From: Rhodospirillales bacterium
GTDB lineage: Bacteria; Pseudomonadota; Alphaproteobacteria; Rhodospirillales; UBA2165
Direction of reading: 5' to 3'
Length of the DNA: 43,539 nucleotides
NCBI GenBank assembly: GCA_022822205.1
Contig: JAJECC010000115.1
Span: 1 to 43,539 of the forward strand
Below are positions 35,564 to 43,179 of this stretch, in pieces. Under the pieces are notes generated by a model that was not told the DNA's origin, did not search any database, and saw only the letters and a list, made by a program, of their open reading frames with translations. The number at the start of each line of letters is the position of its first letter. Position 1 is the stretch's first letter. The translations under genes and the position numbers were made by a program.

Positions 35564-35589
35564 ATGTTAAGGTATGTTAAATATGTTAA
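35564..35589. promoter_or_regulatory. Three direct ATGTTAA repeats upstream of the OmpR-type regulator
   Basis: ATGTTAA occurs at 35564-35570, 35574-35580 and 35583-35589, spaced 10 and 9 bases, about one helical turn. OmpR/PhoB-type regulators bind such tandem direct repeats, so this may be an autoregulatory site. It lies in the 234-base gap between the two divergent regulator genes, 75-100 bases before the OmpR-type start. Confidence 0.5.
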
Positions 35590-35663
35590 TTGATGTGAAG
35601 ATCAAGCGGCGGATTGCATCGAGACAAATCATAATTGATTGAATACATGAGATCTTTTTAGAG

Positions 35664-36371
35664 ATGAAACCTCACCTGCTTGTTGTTGAGGATGACGAAT
35701 TCGTCCAATCCCTCTTGGCCGCCTATATGGAAAAAGAGGGGTTTCGGGTCAGCGTCGCGGCCACCGGGACGGAAACGCTGGGCCTGCTCAATGGCGAGCC
35801 CATTGACCTGGTCCTCCTCGACCTGACTCTCCCCGACGAGGACGGTTTGACCCTCGCCCGGCAGGTTCGGGCGCGGTCCAAGACGCCGATCATCGTCCTG
35901 ACGGCGCGCAAAGGCCGGGATGACCGGATTACCGCCCTGGAGGTCGGGGCCGACGATTACCTCAACAAACCCGCCGATCCGGAAGAGTTGGTCCTGCGGA
36001 TTCGGAACCTGTTGGGCCGCTCCGATGGAGAGGGGACAGCGATCAATGCCCACCGCCGGCAATCGGTGGAGTTCGCGGATTTCATCTTGGACGTTGCCGG
36101 ACACGCGTTGAGCCGTAAGGGCGGCGAGGCCATACCGCTGACCAACGCCGAGTTCAACCTGCTGTCGGCATTGATCAACGCACCCAACCGGGTGCTTTCG
36201 CGGGCCGTTCTTCTGGACGCCATCAGTCAGGACGAGGCCGGCCCCTCGGAGCGGGTCATCGACGTCTTGATCAGCCGCCTGCGCAAGAAAATCGAAGCCG
36301 ATGCCCGCCGCCCGGCGATCATCCTGACCGTCGTGGGCAGCGGGTATAAGTTTGGCGCGGAGCCTCGCTAG
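35664..36371 (+). CDS. OmpR/TorR-family DNA-binding response regulator
   Basis: A 235-residue response regulator: a receiver domain with D53 as phosphoacceptor (LVLLDLTLPD), acidic residues D10/D11 and the Lys of NKPADP, then a winged-helix DNA-binding domain (about 140-230, LTNAEFNLLSALINAPNRVLS, ISRLRKKIEADA). No histidine kinase is adjacent, so its partner lies elsewhere. The ATG at 35664 is the first good start; the upstream direct repeats could be its own binding site. Confidence 0.93.
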   Translation: MKPHLLVVEDDEFVQSLLAAYMEKEGFRVSVAATGTETLGLLNGEPIDLVLLDLTLPDEDGLTLARQVRARSKTPIIVLTARKGRDDRITALEVGADDYLNKPADPEELVLRIRNLLGRSDGEGTAINAHRRQSVEFADFILDVAGHALSRKGGEAIPLTNAEFNLLSALINAPNRVLSRAVLLDAISQDEAGPSERVIDVLISRLRKKIEADARRPAIILTVVGSGYKFGAEPR

Positions 36372-36382
36372 CGGGATCAGGC

Positions 36383-37114
36383 TCAGGCCGCCGGGTTCGG
36401 GAAATTCATCCCCTCGTCATAGGACGGCCGGGATTGGATGCGCCGCCACCAGTCTCCCACCCCCGGCCGCGACCGCCAATCGATCAGCACGGTCAGCTCA
36501 TTGGCCCCGAATCGTTCGACGAACGGCGTAATGCAGATATCGGCGAGAGAAAACTCTTCTCCGGCCAACCACGGCGTCCGCCCGAACTGCATCTCCATCA
36601 TATCCATCACCCCGGCGATCGCGGCCTCGGCGCGCGCCTCGTCGTCCACCGACACGCCGGCCCTCAGCCGCCGCAACATTTCGTGGCGCTTTTCCGGGTT
36701 CGGCATCCGATTGATCACCGCCTCCTTTTCCGCGTCCGATTTCTCGGCAAAGCGCGGCAGGAACCGCCTGTTGAACGAGATCATATTGATGTTCCTGTGG
36801 ACCACATGTTCGGTCCGATCCAGCCAGATGCGCATTTGCGCCCGCTCATAGGCATCCTCGGGCCGCAGTCGGACATCGGGAAAGACGTCGTCCAGGTACT
36901 CGATTATCACGTTGGATTCGATAATGATCCGGCCGTCATGATCAAGGGTCGGAACGACCCCGTTGGGGTTCAGCTTCACATACCACGGCTCGGTATTTTC
37001 CTGCTTCGGACCGAGGTCGATGTGATGGCTTTCCCAGTCCAGGCCCTTTTCGGCCAGCGCTATACGAACCTTCTTGGAGCAGGTCGAGCTCCAAAAGTGA
37101 TAGAGCTTCAGCAT
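36383..37114 (-). CDS. Glutathione S-transferase family protein
   Basis: A 243-residue GST: an N-terminal thioredoxin-like domain with the active-site stretch FWSSTCSKKVRIAL (around residue 7), the cis-proline in NGVVPTL and the glutathione-binding ESNVIIEYL, then a helical domain with the capping-box-like FSLADICITPF. The class cannot be fixed; it could be zeta/theta-like or stringent-starvation-like. The open frame runs on to 38059, but that is antisense to the next gene; ATG 37114 with GGGGGG upstream is the start. It is divergent from the PEP-mutase family gene. Confidence 0.9.
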   Translation of the reverse strand: MLKLYHFWSSTCSKKVRIALAEKGLDWESHHIDLGPKQENTEPWYVKLNPNGVVPTLDHDGRIIIESNVIIEYLDDVFPDVRLRPEDAYERAQMRIWLDRTEHVVHRNINMISFNRRFLPRFAEKSDAEKEAVINRMPNPEKRHEMLRRLRAGVSVDDEARAEAAIAGVMDMMEMQFGRTPWLAGEEFSLADICITPFVERFGANELTVLIDWRSRPGVGDWWRRIQSRPSYDEGMNFPNPAA

Positions 37115-37201
37115 CGATCCCCCCTTATTTGGATTGCCGATCTTGGTCCAAACCATAGACTGGCGCGAGGGCGGGCGAAAACGAATTATCGGAGACATAC
37201 G

Positions 37202-38155
37202 GTGAGCGAGAGGCCGGACACCCACCAGAAACGTCAATCGCTGAGAGAAATCCTGGATCGCGACCGCGTAACGATCATGCCGGGCGGTTTCAGTCCCCTT
37301 TACGCCAGAATGGCCGAGGAAATCGGCTACGAGGCCTTCTTCCTCGCCGGATCGCAGATGGCGGCGTTCCTGTTGGGCGTGCCGGACAATGGAATCCTGG
37401 GGCTTCGGGATATTGTAGACCACGGACGGCATTGCGCCTCGAGAACATCCATTCCGCTCCAGCTTGATGCGGATACGGGATTTGGCAATGCGGTCAACGT
37501 CCACTTCGCCGTACGGGAGATAGCCGCGGCCGGACTGGCGGCAATGAATATCGAGGACCAGGAAGCCCCCAAGAAATCGGCGACCCTCGCGGGGCGGAGG
37601 GTGATTTCCATGGACGAACACGTCGGCAAGATGAAAGCCGCGGCAGCCGCCCGTGACGAAGTGGCGCCGGATTTCCTGATCTGCGCCCGAAACGACTCCC
37701 TGGGCGCCGAAGGCGGGGATTTCGAGCAGGCGCTGGAGCGCTGCATCGCCTATGTGGAAGAAGGCCGCGCCGACTACGTCTGGCTGAATTCCGTGGAGAC
37801 GCGCAAGGATCTGGAGCGTGCCTGCCGTGAGATACCGGCCCCGGTTCAGGTGATCTGGGGCGGCCGCGAGGAGCCCGCGCCAAGCCTCGAAGAGTACGGC
37901 CAGCTGGGTGTCCGGATCGCCCTTTACCCGGTCTATTTCGCGACCGTCGGCATGCAGGCCGCCTGGGAAGTAATGAACGACATGTTCGAACGGGGCCCGC
38001 CCGCACTGAACGAATTCCACGAGCGCGCGCGGCAATCCAAATGGGGCCGGGCCAATCAAAAATCACTCACCGGCGGCGATCACGTTCGGGAAATCGAGGA
38101 TGAATTCCTGACCGAGGAAGCCAAACGGGACTACGACAATACTTGGGGCCATTAG
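37202..38155 (+). CDS. Isocitrate lyase/phosphoenolpyruvate mutase family enzyme
   Basis: A 317-residue TIM-barrel enzyme of the ICL/PEP-mutase superfamily, which makes or breaks C-C bonds next to a carboxylate. Visible are the magnesium-binding stretch LQLDADTGFGN (around residue 80), IEDQEAPKK and CARNDS. The lyase loop K-K-C-G-H of isocitrate and methylisocitrate lyases reads K-K-S-A-T here, so those activities are unlikely; oxaloacetate decarboxylase or a dimethylmalate-lyase-like role is possible. It starts with GTG at 37202, GGAG 7 bases before. An 11-base tandem duplication spans its stop codon. Confidence 0.88.
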   Translation: MSERPDTHQKRQSLREILDRDRVTIMPGGFSPLYARMAEEIGYEAFFLAGSQMAAFLLGVPDNGILGLRDIVDHGRHCASRTSIPLQLDADTGFGNAVNVHFAVREIAAAGLAAMNIEDQEAPKKSATLAGRRVISMDEHVGKMKAAAAARDEVAPDFLICARNDSLGAEGGDFEQALERCIAYVEEGRADYVWLNSVETRKDLERACREIPAPVQVIWGGREEPAPSLEEYGQLGVRIALYPVYFATVGMQAAWEVMNDMFERGPPALNEFHERARQSKWGRANQKSLTGGDHVREIEDEFLTEEAKRDYDNTWGH

Positions 38156-38166
38156 GGGGCCATTAG
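38145..38166 (+). repeat. 11-base tandem duplication across a stop codon
   Basis: GGGGCCATTAG occurs twice in a row (38145-38155, 38156-38166). The first carries the stop of the PEP-mutase family gene. The rest of the gap up to the tRNA (38167-38333) shows nothing recognisable. Confidence 0.8.
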
Positions 38167-38333
38167 GGGCCGCCGCAATCGGGACGAAACCCCGGCTCGC
38201 CGGCATTGACGGCAACGCCAATGAAAGGAGAACCTAGGCGCCTCGGGCGACCGGTAGCGTGCGGCGCTCGGGTGTCACCTATATCTTAGGAACATTCTGT
38301 TACCCATGTCTCCGGTCTGGACAAAAAAATGAA

Positions 38334-38410
38334 TGGCGACCCCGACAGGATTCGAACCTGTGACCCCCAGATTAGGAATCTGGTGCTCTATCCAGCTGAG
38401 CTACGGGGCC
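38334..38410 (-). tRNA. tRNA-Arg (anticodon CCT)
   Basis: On the minus strand the 77-base sequence folds as a full cloverleaf: acceptor GGCCCCG/CGGGGTC, D-arm GCTC/GAGC, anticodon stem CCAGA/TCTGG around TTCCTAA (anticodon CCT), variable loop, T-arm ACAGG-TTCGAAT-CCTGT, and an encoded CCA end. It reads the AGG codon. No integrase or attachment-site remnant is next to it. Confidence 0.96.
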
Positions 38411-38470
38411 GGGAGCCGGGGTTATAGCATAGGGCGCCGGGCGTCGGACGGAAAACAAACTTGCGCCGGG

Positions 38471-39511
38471 CTAGACCCCCCGGGTCTTGAACCGCTCGGT
38501 ACAGCCCACAAGCGCCGAGCGGATGGACGGTTCCATGGCCGAATGGCCGGCATCCGGAACAATCATGTAATCCGCTTCCGGCCAGGCGGCGGTGAAGGCG
38601 TCCGCGGTGATCACCGGGCAGACCATGTCGTAGCGGCCCTGCACGATGACGGCAGGAAGATGCCGGATCGTGTCGAGGTGATCGTAAAAATACGTGTCGG
38701 GAAGGAACAGATCGTTGATGAAATAATGGGCCTCGATGCGTGCCAGAGCCAGCGCCGCGCGGCCGGATTCCAATCCGGAAACGCCGCGGTGATTCGGCAG
38801 CAATGTCGAACACGCGCCCTCGAACCGCGCCCACGTCCGGGCCGCCGGGCCATGGACGGTCGGGTTCTCGTTCATCAGGCGCGCATGATAACTGCTCAGC
38901 GGATCCCGGCGCTCGTCCTCGGGCAGAAACTCGAGGAACTCCCGCCATGGCTCGGGAAATACCCGCGCGATACCGCCGAGAAACCAATCCACTTCACCGG
39001 CGGTACACAGGAACAGGCCCCGGAGGATCATGCCCTGGGCCCGGTCCGGGTGGGCAATGGCATAGGCGAGCGCCAGGGAACTGCCCCAGGAGCCGCCGAA
39101 CAGCAGCCAGCTGTCGATCTTCAGGTGCTCCCGCAGCCGCTCCACATCGGCGACCAGGTGCGGTGTCGTGTTCTCGGTGACATCCGCAAACGGTTTGGAG
39201 CGCCCGGCGCCGCGCTGATCGTAAACGATGATCCGATAGTGCTCGGGGTCGAAAAACCGGCGGTGCGAAGCCGAGGCGCCCGCACCCGGCCCGCCGTGCA
39301 TAAACAGGATCGGCTGTCCCTCGGGGTTGCCTGATACCTCCCAGTACATCTTATGATGTCCGTCGAGATCGAGCATGCCGGAGCTGAAGGGCTCGATTTC
39401 CGGAAACATCTGATATTGGGTTGAGGCGACGTCCATGGTTTCCGCCAGCTGAGGATATGAAGGGTTGTTCCGAGCCAACGCGTAAAACGATGGTCCTTGC
39501 ATCATACTCAT
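38471..39511 (-). CDS. pip: Proline iminopeptidase (S33 family)
   Basis: This alpha/beta-hydrolase removes N-terminal proline from peptides. It shows HGGPGAGAS (oxyanion region), the nucleophile elbow GGSWGSSLALAYA, the YDQRGAGRS stretch and C-terminal Asp (GRYDMVCP) and His (DAGHSAM). From the ATG at 39511 (GGGAG just upstream) it has 346 residues, about 25 more than the family norm; ATG 39436 gives a standard length (321 residues). The tRNA lies downstream on the same strand. With the longer start, it overlaps the 5' end of the divergent SNase-like gene. Confidence 0.92.
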   Translation of the reverse strand: MSMMQGPSFYALARNNPSYPQLAETMDVASTQYQMFPEIEPFSSGMLDLDGHHKMYWEVSGNPEGQPILFMHGGPGAGASASHRRFFDPEHYRIIVYDQRGAGRSKPFADVTENTTPHLVADVERLREHLKIDSWLLFGGSWGSSLALAYAIAHPDRAQGMILRGLFLCTAGEVDWFLGGIARVFPEPWREFLEFLPEDERRDPLSSYHARLMNENPTVHGPAARTWARFEGACSTLLPNHRGVSGLESGRAALALARIEAHYFINDLFLPDTYFYDHLDTIRHLPAVIVQGRYDMVCPVITADAFTAAWPEADYMIVPDAGHSAMEPSIRSALVGCTERFKTRGV

Positions 39512-40347
39512 TAATCTCCCGACCTAAAGCGGTTCGGCGGCTTCCGCCGGGGATGCTGCCGGGGGTGCTCGCCGGGGCTTTGGCGGCGGGCGCCGCGGGC
39601 GAGGCCGTGCACGCCATCGAGCCCGACCTCACGCCGGGAGCCATGGTCCGGATCGAATCCGTCGTCGACGGAGATACGGTCAGGCTCGCCAAGCCGGTCG
39701 GCCGATCCCGGGAGATCCGCCTGGTTGGTATTCAAACGCCCAAACCCCCGCTGGGGCGGCCCCATATCCGCAGATGGCCATTGGCCGATCGCGCAAAGGC
39801 CGCGCTCGAGGAACTGACGCTCGGCCGGGAACTGGTGCTTGCGTTCGGGGGTGAGCGATTGGACAGGCACGGCCGCCTGCTGGCCCATCTCTATACGCCG
39901 AACGATTTCTGGATCCAGGGTGAATTGCTGCGGCGGGGATTGGCCCGGGTTTATACCCTTCCGGACAACCGGGCCGCCGTCCCGGCCATGCTGGACCGCG
40001 AGCGCGAAGCGAGGGCAACCAGACGCGGAATCTGGCGCACCCGCTTCTATCGGGTTCGGCGGGCCGAGGATGCCGGACGCCATATCGGCAGTTTTCAAAT
40101 CGTCGAGGACCGAATCGTGGCGGCGGCGATTGTCAAAGGCCGCGCCTATCTGAATTTCTCCCCCGATTGGCGGACCGATTTCACGATTTCCATCGCCCCG
40201 AAGTGGATGCGGCTGTTCAAATCGAGCGGGATTGATGTCACCTCACTTTCCGGCAAGACCATCCGTGTCCGCGGCTGGCTGAAATCCTTCAACGGCCCTA
40301 TGATCGAGGTGACGCATCCTGAGCAAATAGAGATCGTTGGCAAATGA
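39490..40347 (+). CDS. Thermonuclease (SNase)-like exported protein with altered active site
   Basis: A 285-residue protein from ATG 39490, or 264 from ATG 39553. It has a likely signal peptide (basic RPKAVRR, then a hydrophobic LPGVLAGALAAGAAG, cleavage near VHA) and an SNase fold: VDGDTVRL (D62), IRLVGI, and RHGR with the conserved Arg. But the family's D-T-P-E loop, with a calcium-binding Asp and the catalytic Glu, reads Q82-T-P-K85. It may therefore not cut nucleic acid. An extra C-terminal domain (about 190-285) is unassigned. Its stop overlaps the M48 start as ATGA, so the two are coupled. Confidence 0.8.
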   Translation: MVLASYSLISRPKAVRRLPPGMLPGVLAGALAAGAAGEAVHAIEPDLTPGAMVRIESVVDGDTVRLAKPVGRSREIRLVGIQTPKPPLGRPHIRRWPLADRAKAALEELTLGRELVLAFGGERLDRHGRLLAHLYTPNDFWIQGELLRRGLARVYTLPDNRAAVPAMLDREREARATRRGIWRTRFYRVRRAEDAGRHIGSFQIVEDRIVAAAIVKGRAYLNFSPDWRTDFTISIAPKWMRLFKSSGIDVTSLSGKTIRVRGWLKSFNGPMIEVTHPEQIEIVGK

Positions 40348-41810
40348 TCCCTGGGCGAAAGACAGCCAAGATTCTGGGCCTCATCCTGCTGATGGGCGGG
40401 CTGGCGGCGTGCGCCACCGCGCCGGCGACCGGCAAGCGAATCTTCACCGGCGGTATGAGCTTGGCTGATGAAAAGAACATCGGTGCGCGGGAGCACCCAA
40501 AAATTCTGGAGCAATTCGGCGGCGTCTACGAGGACAAGAGGCTGGCCGCGTACGTCGACCGGATCGGCCGGAATCTGGCTAGGACATCGGAACTGCCGGA
40601 CCTGGGCTTTACGTTCACCATCCTGAATTCGGACCAGGTCAATGCGTTCGCGCTCCCCGGCGGATATGTCTACGTCACCCGCGGCCTCATGGCGCTGGCC
40701 GGCGACGAAGCGGAGTTGGCAGGCGTCATCGCCCACGAGATCGGCCATGTCACCGCCCGGCATTCAGCCGAGCGGTTCGGCGACACGCTTGCGGCCGGGA
40801 TCGGCGCAACCCTGCTGGGTGTCATTCTGGAGTCCGGCGCGGCAGACGAGGTCTATGGGACGGTAGCCAATCTGGCGCTGCGTGGATTTTCCCGGCAGCA
40901 GGAATTCGAAGCGGATTCCCTGGGCGTGCGATACCTCAGCCGCACCGGATATGCGGACGAAGCCATGGCCAGCTTTCTTACCCGAATGCGGGCCCATGGC
41001 GCGCTGGAAGCGAAAATAAGGGGTAAGTCGCCGAACCAGGTGGACGAGGTCGATTTTCTCGCCACCCACCCGAGGCCGATCGAGCGCGTGCGGGCGGCCA
41101 TCGCGGCAGCGCGGGGCAACGTCCCGGCCGGAACCAAGCGCGGCCGGGTCGACTATCTGGCTTCGCTCAACGGTCTGTTGGTCGGCGACGATCCGAAGGA
41201 AGGATTCGTCCGCGGACAGGAATTCATCCACCCCGAGCTCCTCTTCAAGTTCCGGGTGCCGCCCGGATTTACTCTGTTCAACAGCCGACGTGCGGTGATC
41301 GCGCGAGACAACGCAAACTCGGTTATCCGTTTTGACATGGGACGCAATTACACCGGTCCGATGACCCGGTACTTGACGGCGGTGTGGGGGGATCGGCTGC
41401 GGCTTTCCGGCGTCGAAGCCATCACCGTCAACGGCATGCAGGGGGCGACCGGCGCCACCCGAATTCGTCGATCCCATGGTCCGGCGGATCTTCGCCTGGT
41501 CGCCATCCGGCAGAGCGTTCAGCGGATCTACCGGTTCATGTTCATCACACCGGTCAATCAGACCAGCCGCCTCGATTCCGAGTTGCGGCGAACGACATTC
41601 AGCATGAAACCCATCACCCGCCGGGAGGCGGGGTCCGTGAAACCGCTCCGCATCCGTATTCGTGCGGTCAGTGCCGGCGATACGGCGGAGAAATTCGCCG
41701 ATCAGATGGCCTATTCCGACCTCCGGGAGGAGCGTTTCCGGGTTCTGAACGGGCTGGAACCCGGCCAACCCCTTCGGGCGGGCCAGCTGGTGAAGGTGGT
41801 TACCGAGTAG
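40344..41810 (+). CDS. M48 family metalloprotease lipoprotein (BepA/YfgC-like)
   Basis: A 488-residue periplasmic peptidase. The signal ends in a lipobox (LAAC, Cys near residue 23), so it is anchored to a membrane by lipid. The zinc site is intact: HEIGHVTARH and the third ligand in FEADSLGVRYL. The C-terminal region ends in a LysM-like fold (VSAGDTAEKFADQM ... LRAGQLVKVV). BepA degrades or helps assemble outer-membrane proteins. It overlaps the SNase-like gene at its start, and overlaps the molybdenum-carrier-like gene tail-to-tail by 11 bases. Confidence 0.93.
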   Translation: MIPGRKTAKILGLILLMGGLAACATAPATGKRIFTGGMSLADEKNIGAREHPKILEQFGGVYEDKRLAAYVDRIGRNLARTSELPDLGFTFTILNSDQVNAFALPGGYVYVTRGLMALAGDEAELAGVIAHEIGHVTARHSAERFGDTLAAGIGATLLGVILESGAADEVYGTVANLALRGFSRQQEFEADSLGVRYLSRTGYADEAMASFLTRMRAHGALEAKIRGKSPNQVDEVDFLATHPRPIERVRAAIAAARGNVPAGTKRGRVDYLASLNGLLVGDDPKEGFVRGQEFIHPELLFKFRVPPGFTLFNSRRAVIARDNANSVIRFDMGRNYTGPMTRYLTAVWGDRLRLSGVEAITVNGMQGATGATRIRRSHGPADLRLVAIRQSVQRIYRFMFITPVNQTSRLDSELRRTTFSMKPITRREAGSVKPLRIRIRAVSAGDTAEKFADQMAYSDLREERFRVLNGLEPGQPLRAGQLVKVVTE

Positions 41811-42273
41811 CGACCGGGCCGAGCACCCGCCGCAGGTAGCCGGATGCCTCCTCATAGATGCCCGGGGCGGCGCTCTCCCTGGGTCCGGCCACATTCAAAA
41901 CCGAAATTGCCTGCCGCTTGATCCAGGCGGCGGCATCATCCGGCGTTGCCGTTCGAAGATCGAGCACCAGAAGCGGCTTCTTGTGCATCCGGGCGGTGTC
42001 ACGGGTAAGAGCCGTACCACCGGACAGCCCTCCGCGGCTCAGAATAAGGGTGGCGTCCGAATCGCGCACATTGGCTTCGGTGCGCTGGCTGTAGGCGGCG
42101 CTCGTGGTTTCGGCCAACGGATAGATTTCGGATATGGGCCCGTCTTCCGCGCGCCGGCCGCGGGGACACCAGCCGCCGATCTCGAAGCCGAGCAAGAGGG
42201 CTACGTCCAAAGCGGCCCGATCGACTCCCGTCTGCCCGCCGGAAACAACGCGCAGCGGCCGGCCGGCCGCCAT
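41800..42273 (-). CDS. Putative molybdenum carrier / SLOG-type nucleotide-binding protein
   Basis: A 157-residue Rossmann-like protein with the motif VVSGGQTGVDRAALDVAL (residue 9) and an acidic-rich ILSRGGLSGGTALT segment. It belongs to the family labelled putative molybdenum carrier, whose fold is close to the SLOG/LOG proteins that bind nucleotides or their fragments; molybdenum binding by close homologues of this protein is not certain. It starts with ATG at 42273, just one base after the stop of the metallophosphatase-like gene, so the two are almost surely co-translated. Confidence 0.85.
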   Translation of the reverse strand: MAAGRPLRVVSGGQTGVDRAALDVALLLGFEIGGWCPRGRRAEDGPISEIYPLAETTSAAYSQRTEANVRDSDATLILSRGGLSGGTALTRDTARMHKKPLLVLDLRTATPDDAAAWIKRQAISVLNVAGPRESAAPGIYEEASGYLRRVLGPVATR

Positions 42274-42274
42274 C

Positions 42275-43075
42275 CTAGGCTTCGATTAGATCGACCATCT
42301 CGCCCAACGGGTCGAAGCACGCCGCGACAAGATTTCCGCCGTGACCGCAGCCGCCGTCGATGGTCGCGGTGTACGGGTTGATTTGGACGCCGCCGCCACG
42401 GGGATCGTGCCCGCGCACGATACGGCGGTAGGTGCCGTAGGGTGCGGTAATTTCGTCGAAGCCCTGGCTGTTCCACCAGAAATCATCGGCCTGGCTGGTA
42501 ATCGGCCGGGCCGGATCAAGGCCGGAATGTACAAACAGCATGCCGCCGTCGTCGCTGTACGCTGCCCGGCGCAGACTGGCGATGAGCGCGGCGTGGCCGT
42601 TGAGGCTGCGGATGCGGTCGCGCAATGACGAGGCCCAGCGATTGAGCGCCGTGACGCCTTCCCGAACAGCGGCAAGCGCGTCTCCGGGGTCGGCGCCGTA
42701 GGACAGCATCGTCGGTGCGGCGCCGTGTTCCACCATCCAGTTCAACACCTCGCCGGGATTAAGGGCCAGCTGAATCTGGAGCAGTTTTTGCCAAATCTCT
42801 TCCTGCGCGCCTCGTAGGATTACATAGTCCTTGATGTGAGCCCGGGGCCGGGCGAGGAAGCGCCTACGGAAAAGCAGCATTTCATCGACCGTTTCGACGG
42901 CCGCCGCCCCGATGCCGAGAAAATTTCCAAGATAGATGAGTTTGTCATTGTCCTTCAGCCGCCGCTCCATCCGGCAATGGAGATCGTGCAGCCGGTCGGC
43001 TTCGCTATGAACGGCGCCAACCGTCCAGTAGCGCCCTGATGCGCGAATAACCGCGAATTTTTCCGCAACTTCCAT
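42275..43075 (-). CDS. Metallophosphatase-like protein with degenerate metal site
   Basis: A 266-residue protein with the layout of a serine/threonine-type metallophosphatase. The GD-x-HG motif reads G20-A-V-H23-S, GD-x2-DRG reads G50-N-F-L-G-I-G, and GNHE reads G89-A-Q-E92. Two later histidines (LFVHSGLD and VRGHDPRG) are kept. So most metal-binding residues of the first half are gone, while the second-half ones remain. It may be a non-catalytic binding or regulatory protein. It starts with ATG at 43075; the carD terminator lies just upstream, and the SLOG-type gene follows after one base. Confidence 0.8.
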   Translation of the reverse strand: MEVAEKFAVIRASGRYWTVGAVHSEADRLHDLHCRMERRLKDNDKLIYLGNFLGIGAAAVETVDEMLLFRRRFLARPRAHIKDYVILRGAQEEIWQKLLQIQLALNPGEVLNWMVEHGAAPTMLSYGADPGDALAAVREGVTALNRWASSLRDRIRSLNGHAALIASLRRAAYSDDGGMLFVHSGLDPARPITSQADDFWWNSQGFDEITAPYGTYRRIVRGHDPRGGGVQINPYTATIDGGCGHGGNLVAACFDPLGEMVDLIEA

Positions 43076-43117
43076 GAGAGGAACTGTCCGTGCCAGGCAA
43101 TGGAGATCGTTCCGTCC

Positions 43118-43158
43118 AATAAAAAGGCGGGGCGTTAAAAATTCGCTAACGCCCCGCC
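43118..43158 (-). terminator. Rho-independent terminator after carD
   Basis: On the minus strand GGCGGGGCGTTA (43158-43147) pairs perfectly with TAACGCCCCGCC (43137-43126), followed by TTTTTATT. It ends the carD transcript before the metallophosphatase-like gene. Confidence 0.93.
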
Positions 43159-43179
43159 AAATTTGCTTTGATCCAAATG

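Noticed and set aside
36434..38059. Long frames that would fuse extra domains to the GST and to the PEP-mutase family protein
   Set aside because: Each extension is just the antisense of the other gene. Family-typical starts with ribosome-binding sites lie at 37114 and 37202.
38334..38410. tRNA-Arg as an integration site for an island
   Set aside because: No integrase, direct repeat of the tRNA end, or shift in gene content is seen around it.
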